Shown here one piece after another: positions 21,883-33,800 of a stretch of 64,000 nucleotides of DNA (its first letter is position 1; each line of letters starts with the position of its first letter). Under the pieces are notes generated by a model. The model saw nothing but the letters and a program-made list of their open reading frames with translations. It had not been told where the DNA came from and ran no database searches. A program made the translations under genes and the position numbers. The DNA is taken from assembly GCA_038049695.1 (NCBI GenBank), contig CP142453.1:20092001-20156000 (forward strand), written 5' to 3'. The stretch comes from Cinnamomum chago. Lineage: Eukaryota; Streptophyta; Magnoliopsida; Laurales; Lauraceae.

Positions 21883-24800
21883 ATGGACAAAAAGCTCGTG
21901 GTTTGTTTCTCTATTACCCCCTCCTTTTTATTTTTTATTTTTTTTGGTAGTTGCCCACTTTTTCTTTATGATTTTGTTGTCCAATTTATTTGATTTGCAT
22001 GTGTTTGAGACAGGTTCTTGGCATTCCATGGGATGTGGATACGGATGCATTGAGACAGTATATGAGCAAGTTTGGGGAATTGGAAGATGCTATTGTGATG
22101 AAGGTTAGCTTCAGTAGATAATTAGATTTTTTTTTTTTGGGTTTATTTGTGTTCTGTTTGATATAATTAATTTAGGGCGTGTTTGATGTAAGTAACACCG
22201 ATATTAATCGGTTTGAATCTATTGGCAAAATGATGGTTAATTGCAGGGTGCTTCCATGTGGACCCTTAATTTCATTGTTGTTATGTTGTTAATGTGGCTC
22301 ATTCTCAGATTACGTTGTTATTGATACACACTCGCAGCTGCCAAGCCCAGAATCCGTTGCAAGCGATATGTTAATGTAGTAGTTAGACTTGCAAATGCCG
22401 AACAATCTGACCCAATTGTGGATGTAAATCGCAAGATTGAGCAAGATAAATCAGAAAGGATTTTTAGAAGCCCTTCTAGATAATCCAGAAGAGAGCTCTT
22501 TTTTAGCTTCTTTTGGGAGGAAGAAAGACTAATACCTTACCTCAAAAGTGACCCATTTGTCAAGGGATTTCTCCCTCTTTTACATTGGGAAGTACTTGTA
22601 TTGTAAACACATGACTTAACATTAATGATGTTCAAATTACTTTGTGCCAGAATTTGTGGAGTTTCTCCCTTTATCATGGTGGTGTTGGTGTTAAGTCATC
22701 CCAAGCCTTCTTCTGATGTCATGGATTACATATGAGAGGAGTGATTCTAATGCTTCTTCTCTATTAATTAGAGTAGAGTGAAAATTAATTTTATAACAAG
22801 AGTTTGTGGCATCGTAGAACGTGCTCGCTATTGCAATCTTGAGGTATTGGTTTCAAGTCTTGTTATCAATCAGAATAAAAGAAAATAGTATAGAGTAGGT
22901 AAGATTTGTGAGGTCTCCCTTCAGAGCTTTGTTAATAGAATTTCAAGTTTCAACATTTTCTTTAAACAATAAATAAATACTAAAAAGTAAAAATCCAAAC
23001 TCTTGCTTATATCTTTTCCCCCCCCTATTTTTTCGCAAGTAATTTCAAACCCTAGATCCTCATATTTTAATAGGCCCAGACCTTGCATTGATTCTCACTC
23101 ATGTTTGAAACCCTGACCTCAATTCCCATCAGCAACCAAACCTCGCATTCAGAAACCTCAGACATTCACCTTGAAGAAAACCCTAAATCCTCATATCAAG
23201 AAAACTATCCTATCAAGATTCTTTCAAGAAACCCAAATATTCTCAAATTCATAACCTTACAAAGCCCCCAAAAGTTGGCATGCAACTCTTGAATCTCTGG
23301 GATCAGTGTGTCACAAATGATACGTACAACCGGGGCTTGTGATTTATTGTCCTTTTCTCAGTGGGTTGACTGGGAAATTGGCTGAGTTGACTCAGTCATA
23401 TCCAGTGGGTTACTGGTTGGGTTGCACGACATTCACCTTGAAGAAAACCCTAAATCCTCATATCAAGAAAACTATCCTATCAAGATTCTATCAAGAAACC
23501 CAAATATTCTCAAATTCATAACCTTACAAAGCCCCCAAAAGTTGGCATGCAACTCTTGAATCTCTGGGATCATTGTGTCACAAATGATACGTACAACCGG
23601 GGCTTGTGATTTATTGTCCTTTTCTAAGTGGGTTGACTGGGAAATTGGCTGAGTTGACTCAGTCATATCCAGTGGGTTACTGGTTGGGTTGCACTTGGTC
23701 TGGATGAGTTTTTTCTTGAGCAATTACTGGTAGGGTCAAATGGTTTGACCCACTTGGTCAGCAAACTATTGTCCTGGTTGTGTGTGTAGATTGGTTTTTC
23801 CTTAATGAACGCGAAGTAAAACTGTTGATCACTTATCAAATTATAATACTCTACTTTTGCTCAACTTTATGATTCCCTATCTTCAATTGAAGCTGTCTGA
23901 TCTTTCCAAATATTGCTCTATAGTTTAACTTTTATAGGAGTTTCTTAGTATTGCTCTCTAATCTAACTTTTATAGGAGTTTCTAAGTATTTCTCAAAGAG
24001 CCATAGTCTATTGAGCCTTTTCCCACTTGGCATGTTAAATCACACTTTACTATCCATGGAAGTGCTCTCCCATCTTTATGCGGAGAACTTTCCTTGCATA
24101 TGACTATTTCATCTTACAGAAATCTTGGTTGGATTGCTTTCTCCAATGTTCAGTATTTCCACTAGCAGAATTTAACTATTTGAATTGAATATGCACTCTC
24201 TTTTGTTTGGAATTGTGCTATTGACACACCTTAACTTTCTGAATTGAATTTGAACAATCCTAGGAGCGGTCCACTGGTCGTTCTCGTGGTTTTGGTTACG
24301 TAACATTCTCATCTGCCGAGGATGCGAAGGTAACATTTTTTTTTGAAGATGTTGTTTACTATTTTATTTCCTTATTAGTAATAGAATTTTTTTGAGCATT
24401 AAGGTGTCCAGTGTCAAAAGCATGGAAAACTAATGAATGAGAGTTTTAAGCATTTGGAACTTTTGATTTCTAGTAAAAAAAAATCTTATTACAATTGGCT
24501 TTTGTCATGTTCCATTGACAGTTTTTTGCCTGCAAGTGAAGTGCTGCAGATGGATATTTACCATCCTTTTTAACTAGAAGCATAGTTGTCAATTCCGTTC
24601 CGGTTGCCGTTCCGGTTTGACTCTGTAGTGGAATGTTTCGGCATTCCGGTCAATTCCAGCGTTTCGTTCTGGAAAAGGTGTGATTGAAAAATGAAAAAAA
24701 AAATATATTAAAGAATACCTAAAATTGGAAAAATAAATATGTATACTGCTAAGCCCCAAACCAAAAAAACGAATGGAGCTAAGCCCCAAAAACACATGGG

Positions 24801-27800
24801 CAACAAACCCAAAAAGAACTAAATAAAAGTTAATATGGAATTGAAATGATCAACACATGTTTAAGAACACCTTCTGCGTTGGCCGAGTGCTTACTATGCT
24901 GGAAGGAGATGTTCAAATAAATATGTTCAAATACATATTTATTTTAGTTACCCATGAGATTGACATCAGAATCTAACATTTTCTAGAAGAGTGAGTTTTC
25001 AGGATTTTTTTTTGAATTATTTTGAAATCATTTTAGATTCATGGGACAAACCTAAGCGTATTACTGGCTGCTGCAACCAATATGTACCCTTTTGAGGAGG
25101 GGGAGGGGGAGGGGGGTGGGGTTGGATGCACCCTCTGCAACCTCTTCTTTTATCTTTGACTATTTGTAGCATTAAGAAATATTTTAAGATGCTGCAATAA
25201 TAATATTTTTTCCTAAACAATTAAATAATTGGAATGAAGGGACATGGGAACTTGATTTCCATGGTAGAATTTTCTTTGCTGAAAGCATCATTGTCGTATT
25301 TAAAGTTTCTATCAATTAGTTTGTTTTTACTTCTCTTTTTTGGAGTTTTTGTTTGAGCTGGCAAGTTGTGCCTGAGTCCTGTTTTGTTTCTTTTTGTTAC
25401 GTGATAAAATTTTATCGTTATAAAATAATATATATATATATTTTTTACTTTTTTTAATAGCTATTGCTAAAATGGGATTCCAAGGGTGCCTATTTGCATC
25501 ATGGATCAAAATAGCGGTAGCCTGGGACACTAAATGCTATTTAGTGCCACTCTCATCCATAGCAGCCGTCGCAACCACTATGGGGCTGCTACGGACCACT
25601 ATAGAGTGAGACTAGCAGCTACTTTCCATTATTTTTTATAACACATAGTAACAATATTTCTACACAACTCTTCTACTCTTCTATGCTTAAAAGGAAAAAA
25701 AAAGAGATCTCTTCAAATTGAAGTCGATGCATAGAGCTCCTCTCAAGGGCTCTTCTCTTGGTATATCCGATTAGACACCCCCTTTGGTGTTAGTAGAGGC
25801 ATTCTTTTCTCAACTGTACTTTGTTTTGATGAAAGTTAATTTATTATTTGGTTTGAACTTTAATGTAATTTTTTTGAACTTTAAACTTTAATTAAGGATT
25901 ACTTTATAATTTATATACTATTTGTTATGTACAATTGTGCTAAATTGCTTATTTGAATTAGGAATCTATAAATGCGTAATAGTTTCTAAGTTAGTATAGC
26001 TAACCAATATGAATACATGTGAAAAAATACGGTAATACAGTTATTTTATTATCATTCAGCGATATAAAACTTCTATGTAGTGAAGGAACTGCAACATCCA
26101 CTTGTCTTAGTTACTTTAGGAAAAAAGCATCAAATTCTAGCTTTTTTTTAAAATTCTGAATTTTTGGATATATTTTTAAAATTATTTGACCACTTTTTTT
26201 TATTCACACCGCCGCTATGTATCACTGTTACTGCTACATATTGCCCGCTACATAGTGTTTGGACTGCTGGACACTATGCCCGTTGCAACCGCTATTTTTA
26301 TCCTTGGTTTGTATCACTTGATAGGAGATTATCAATCTAACTGCTAGTTGTTATATATGATGCAAAGGTCATTGAAATAATTAAGGCACAAAGTGTATAA
26401 TTAGCCTTGAACATGTTGAACCCATAAAATGAGTTACGGAAAAAAAAAAAAAACAGCGGGACCACCATGAAAATTTTGTTAGTCTAATGATCTGTGGTGG
26501 TAAGGTTTTCTTTCTATATTTTAATTTCCATTAGCAAACCGCAGAAACCCATCACTAAAAAATGCTTTTCTGAATCAACATGGTGTTAAACTATAACAGA
26601 TAATCTATCAGGTCATCACAGATTGCCAATGAAAGCAAACATCAGATGGCTTGTGAGATCACCTAGAAAATTGTTAACAGTTCCTAACCATAGATCTTGA
26701 AGCATTGGCTAACTACAGTTCCTAACTTGGAAAACTGTCAAACAGTTTTGGTATCCATTTCTCGCGTCCTGGTCCGCCTCACAAACTCTTTGTTACCAAA
26801 TTGAGGATTGAATTATAAGGCTTTCATTGCAGTTGCAAAGAATCCATGAGAGAGATCACCAAAGAAAAACTGCAACAGAGAAGTGGGAAGATGGAGAGTG
26901 ATGATCCATGCACTATAATAAAAGATTTTCTGTTGTCCACATGTCTATCCTTTTCAAAGAAAAATGAAGAGGTATTCTAGGCCCTCACTGACATTCAAGG
27001 CCCTCATTGACTTTATAGAGTGATTTAAAAAGTTTCATTGACTAATCATATCTGTTGAGTGCATTGGGAGGCTTGATTGTATCCTTTGAACCATATTTTC
27101 TAGAAGACGAAATAGGTCAATCACAATCCATCTTCTTTGCGTCTGAAGACAGTAAGATCGAAAGAAATGCTATACTAGTAAGATCAGTACAGTTAATCGG
27201 ATATACTACTATTAGTATGCATGCAGTTTAGGTGTTCTCTTTTCCATGTGCTCTCAGTTTGACCGCTGGCAGATCAATTTGAAAGTTTATAATCTTGTAT
27301 TTTGTAACGATCAAAGTTATTGACTATAATTTATGAGGCGCACAACATAATTCATGCTAGTGCACCTCTTGTAAATCATGATACCATCTGAAAACTGTTG
27401 GTGTGAAATTGCTACTGGATCTGATTTTTTTTTTAAATGTGAGGGTGAATGGGAGTTAATATAAAAATGTATTTTACATTTGTGTTTTATCTTTTAAGAC
27501 AATTTTTTCATTAAGTTTATCTCTATTTCTAGTTTCTTGTCATAATGATATATATTGGTTTACAGAATGCACTTGAAGGTGAGCATGTTCTTGGTGGACG
27601 CATGCTGGAAGTGAAGGTTGCAACGCCAAAGGTAGTTGATGGTTAAAGGTTTTTTTTTATTATTAGTGTTGTCCTTCTGTCCTTTGTGGTCTACCCCATC
27701 TTATTTAGATTTCCTTTCCCGCCACCCACACCTCTTCTCTCCTCCTCCTCTTTCTACCTTATTTTCTGAACTCATCTTTCATATATTATCATTCTCTCTC

Positions 27801-30800
27801 TTATATATATGTATATATTTGTTTATATGCTTATAGATATTCACCGAAGAGGGTATCACTTATTGTTCGTCTGTTTTCTGGTTCTATGGGGCTCACATGG
27901 TCCCACCTTTTATCCATCTGCCCTCTTTATGCTCACTGCCTGTCCATGAACTCACCATACTCAATTTGACACATCCATCCTACAACTTACCATTGGATCA
28001 AAATCTCAAAAAGACTTAAAAAGGACTTTCTGACCCTTATCCTGATGATTGGCAATTTGGCATGCTTCTATAAATGAATCGTGTGTAGTCTGTTTGTGAG
28101 AGAAAAATAGTGTCCCTATATGTGTGTGTTTCTACTGAATAGGTTTAACTATACCACATTCTATTTTATCCTCAGGAAGAGATGAGAGCACCCTCCTCGA
28201 GGAAAGTTAACCGAATATTTGTTGCCAAAATTCCGCGGACAGTGACAGAAGAAATGTTCCAAAGGTAAGGACAAGAGGGAGGGAGGGAGGGAGGCTTGAT
28301 TGGATTTACTCCTTAAATACACTAAAGTAACACCTCTGCTTATCTATTGGCTTGCTGGAATTGTTTTCAGTTATTTCGAGACATACGGTGAGATAGTAGA
28401 TTTGTACATGCCAAAGGTGAGATTGGATTTGCTTTCTTGTATTTTAGATTTGTTGCTTTATCACATTGGTAACACAACTATATTTAACCAACATTCTTAA
28501 TGAACAGTTCAATTGCTATAGTTTAATTATTCTCCATGACTTTTAGGAGCAAGGCTCAAAAGGGCATCGCGGAATTGGGTTTATCACTTTTTCAAGTTCA
28601 GGTTAGAGCACATCAAATTTGTGTTAGTATTTTTTGCGTATTTGGTTTGTATTTGCTTTGACGATCCTTTTTCTGTTCTGTTTTAATAAAAAAAAAGTTC
28701 CTTTTCAACCAGCCTCTCACTGAAGTATTTCTAATCACAAGTAAAGCAGCTTGTAACTTAAATAGGACTTCTCATGTCATCATGACTTTTAAAAAAATAG
28801 AATTTCAGCTTTACTGTGACTAAGTTATAAATAGAATGATGGCTAGTTGTGGACCTGGACTTCATCCATGGTTTTTGGCCTGGTCCATGGCTAGGTTGTG
28901 GGTCTGCCCCCTCTTTGATCTTTTAAACTCCTGATCTGCATAAAGGATGTTCATCTATAGAGGGATGTGGAAACCTTCTTCAAATGGAGCTCCTAATCTT
29001 TAACCTTCCTGATAGGTAAGCTTGATTCTTAATGGCGCTTGAATTTAGCAATAGTACAGGCGAAAGTTTGTTGCTTTTAGTTGGATTTTTTTGGTAGTAT
29101 ATAAATGTTAATTAATAGAAAATAAGATTGAGCGTCAGACACGGATATTAGTTTTCTATCAAGGTAGGAGATCAATGACCCCAAGGGAGAGTTTTTTACG
29201 CAACGATCTACCATGTAATGATCTATCATGTGATTTGAACTATTGTGATGTTACCCAATATATTTTGATGATTTATGTACGTTTGTTCCATCTCTTTCTT
29301 GTAAGAAATAGCATTCATCGTTTGTTATTACCATATTCCATGTACCTGAGTTTAAATATTTTGATGATTTATGTACATTTGATTCATCTATTTCTAGTAA
29401 GAAGTGTTATTCATTATTTGTTATTTCCCTATTCTATCTAACTGGGGTGGTTGTCAAATGCTAGTTTCTATCTAAGTAGAGTTGAACATTTAGTTCTGTA
29501 AATAATTTTATTTTATTTATTTATTTATTTATTTTTATGGCCGAGCAGATATCTGATTCCCACTCTCTTCCAGATTTGGAACCATTACAATTTGAGGCAT
29601 GTGTGGTGGAGAAATAGTTTGAAGTAGCATTGCTTCAAAATTTTAATCATGTAATAAATTGTTCAAGGGTTTGTTGAATCAAACGAATTGGAGGATTTGT
29701 CATTCGTAATCCATCAGACATTCACATATAAACTATGATACAATCATATGAAGAACTTCATTGATATATAACAAACTATGATACCTGGATACTCCAAAAT
29801 AGGCAATGTATTGTGTCATATGGTATCTGATACTTCACTTTTATGTGTAAAATCCATGTCCTGCCATATCCATAGCATGTCCCTGCAGTATCCATGCGGT
29901 ATCTGGGCTTCATAGATCATAAATCATGTGTGTGAATAGTTAAAATTTGTCTATGATACCAATGCTATTAAGGAACACACAAGTTGCTGTTTTTTTACAT
30001 TAAAAAAACCTGTCATCAACTTTACATGGCTAGGCTGTGTTGTTTCCTGAAGTGGAAGAAGCAATTAATGAAGAGAAATTGGGAAAAAGAAACACAACAA
30101 AAAAAAAAAATGTAGGATCAAACCCATACATGCAGCAAAAACATAATAGCCATTCCTTATATATCTATAAAACCTCCAAAAAGCCACGAGATTATTCTGT
30201 AGTATTTTTAAGAGTTTCTGTGAATCAGATAGCCTCTTAAAAAATTGAAACATTAATAAAAATAAAAAGTAAAAAATTAGTAATATTAGCTATTCGGTTG
30301 TGGCTGTTCTTTTAAAGATGAATCACGTGAAATTGTGAGATTCAGTAAATCAAGTGCTGAACTGTAAGACTTATACCAGAATCTGAAAGTTACTATTAAA
30401 AAAAAGAATGTATACCTGAATCCTGTGAATTATTTGTCAGTTGGATTGGTTGTACAGATACAAATCTTTTTCCATAGAATTCCTTATGAATCGGAGGATT
30501 TGGGATACAAATTCTAAGATTTTAACAACAATGTAAATTAGGACAATGGAATGGGTCATAAATAATTGGGGCATAGGAGGGTCTGAAACAATGCCGACTC
30601 TCGTTGAAGGGAACAGGGGCAGAACCAGGAAATTTGTCTCGGAGGGGCCTCTAGGTTTTTTATTTTCTTTTCTATAACATTGGAGGGTTTTTCAAATGTT
30701 TTGAGGGGCAAATGTGAAAAAATAATTTTTTTCCTGAACAATAGGGGGTTTTCCAAATTTCTGGGGTGCCCATGGTCACCCTCAGCCCCCTCTCATCCCA

Positions 30801-33800
30801 CCCCTGGAAGGGACCATCTTTAAGGGATGATAAATGAGATGCTCCCATAAGGAGTTAGATTAAATGGATCCAAACCATCAGTCCATCACAAAACTTTTTA
30901 ATCCATTCTTGTGCATTTGCTATTTAGATGATAAGAGATTGGTCTTATCTTAGGAGAGTTTTGTGAGTAACTGTTGATGAATTTTTTTTATTATTAAGAA
31001 TTATACAATCTGTGCTTCTATAATATTGTGGCATCTTTAGTTTTGAACTACTGGTTATTTTATTATTCTAGGAGGAATATCTTTAAAGCTCAAAATTTTA
31101 AAGTGGGCAATCTACATGATCTTTACCCTTCATTTGTGTGTTAAGAGGTAAAATTTTCTCTCCTCCTGATAGATGACATCTTACACCTTGATGCAGTAAA
31201 GATATGACTCTTGGAAGGCCCATTTTAGGCATCAATCAATGTCAAAATGCCAGTGTTGGTACCATTGGATCCGTTGGATGGCTGATGGAGTTACCTGTGA
31301 AGGAGAGCCCACTATGAATAAGATGCTGATGGGTGACCATATTGAGTGGGCACGTTGGTAAAAAGATTCCTTGTGAAGGTTGTGTTTCAAGGGCATGGAC
31401 AACTATCTCAAGGATAGACTCACAACATGAGAGTATTTGTGGGGAGCAATACACTTCTTAGAGGATATCTGTTGTTGGAATTGCTTGGTAGCTTGTTTTG
31501 CTGATATTTATGAGTTAGTGGATTAAAAGTATGCCTTCGTGCATACTTCTTTGATTGATCAGGAGGCTGAATGATGTGGTCAGTGGGAACCTCGTTTGAA
31601 GAAATCTTAATGATAAGGAAATGGTGAGTATAACAGATGATTTGTGGTGTAACAAGTTTCTACTTCAATTAAGCAGCAAAGGCCGAAGAGGTCAAATAGA
31701 TTTTCGAAAACACACTTTGGAAGATTGCACTGTTCAATCTGGCCAGTTTAGGCGGATCAATTGTAAGGCATGATCTGAACTTATATGGTGTATTTGGGGA
31801 TCGCCTCATGGAATAATCTGGATTTTACATGCTATATTTTTGGACTGCCACATGTACTTAACTTTTTGTTGGATGGTCACTAGGGATGGAGTTTTTAGTA
31901 TAAGATCGTTCCCTAAACAGTTGGATTGACGAGATGATCTTAAATTGGTCGATTATCTGTTAAGTTGCTAGTGAGTTGGTCCAACATTTGTTTATTTATG
32001 TCTCTTTTGCATTGGAAGTTTGGAATTTCTTTTTTGGCTTGTTAAAGAAGCGACGTGTCAGTATAGAATTGAGTAGGCTGGTGGAGTTGAAGTTTGAAAG
32101 CCAACCACATATACATGGGTAACATTTTGATTGGAATTTCATTTGTGGCTTATTAAGTGTGCAATGAGTGATGCTGGGCTGTATGATCCAATTAATCCAA
32201 GTGTTAAGATGGAGGGAAGGTTGGTGGTGTTTCGTGGACATTGTCCCTTTGTGGTCTTTCTTTGGTTTGAAATAAAACAATAACACGAGATGATGTGGGT
32301 ATTGATAGGTTGCAGAAAGGCGCTAAAGGATCACATGCATGGCCTTGGGGCATCGATTTTTTCTTTTTTTGGATAAGCAATATCTGTAACCTCTTGCTTG
32401 CAATAGTGTACACCATCCTTCATGATGCTTCTTTGTTCACATTTTTTTTCCAAGTGTTCATTCCCAACATGGGTAGGTGCAAATCCTTATGTGTTATAAA
32501 TCTGCATTGACATGTGATGCTTCTCAACTTCCAAAGAATCCATGTAACAAAGTTGGAGACACCATGTTTCTTTTTATGTATTTATTATTATATTTTTTGG
32601 ATGGGGGTTGGGGAGGGGAATGGGATGCTGCTGCAGGTCATGAAAGAAAGTTTGCACCAAGTACTAGAGTAGACTTCTTAGTGCTAAATTGGGCTTCATA
32701 CCTTTAACCAAAGAAATTAGTGTCTTCTCGCTATTCATTAATAAAGAAAGAAAGAAATAGTAGAGATGAAAAAAAAGACTTTTCAGCGAGTATCACAGAA
32801 GTGTTGAGTTGTTGAGGATGATTCAATCTTTGAAGCTGGATGCTATGATGCCCTGATCGGACACAGATGTGGATATGTCTGTCCTAATTTTTTCTGTAGA
32901 ACATTTCTGAATTATTGAAATCATTATTATTCTCATTCCTTGGTAACAATTTTTATGTTGAAAAGTAAGAAAAGTAAAAAAATAAATAAAAAAACATGAA
33001 ATATTGGACTTGGAAGGTAGGATATGTTAGATTTATTGGTGCAGTTTGGGCACCAATATGAGTGTTGTATCAATCCGGTAGGATATATTGAGAAGTATCT
33101 GTGCAGTATTGAGTACCACTATGAGTATCGTATTGGTCTGGCTCAGGTGTGCTACGCATGTTCAAGTATCCAGGTATCATAATTTTTTTGAAAATGTTTG
33201 AATATGGAGCCTTCTTACTGTAATAGAACGAATATGAGATGCATTAGATGATCCCACAATGTCTATAGCTTTTACTTTTTTGCTGCGCATACAAAAAGAA
33301 AAAGAGGCTTGTGCCACAGCTGATTCCAAACAAGGGAATCTTATCTGCTTGTGGCTATCTCTTCATAGCCTGTGTTGCAGTTTTATTAACAAAAATGTGA
33401 ATGAAATTTACTTGGGATTTTTTGTTTTTATTTTTATTTAAACGTAGAGGATACTGAACGTTTATTTTAGCCTATTAGTGGTTTCAATCAGAGTAGAGTG
33501 CGGGTGATAAGTTTAAGATTAATGGGTACTTAACGTCCTTTTAAGCTTGTAAAAGAAACACATTGGAGTTTGTAAACAGTAATAGAATTTAATGAGGTTC
33601 TAATGGTCTTACGAAATAGAATACCTTTCAAGTAATTTCTATGTTTATTTCATGGTATTTTGACTTTTATTACATGCTTGTTTCCCCATCTATTGTTGGG
33701 CTAGATTGACATTCAATGATTTAGACACCTGATTTTAATAGATCTACCCAGTATACATAATATTAGGGGTTGCAATTGCAAGTCAGATTTTGAACCCCCC

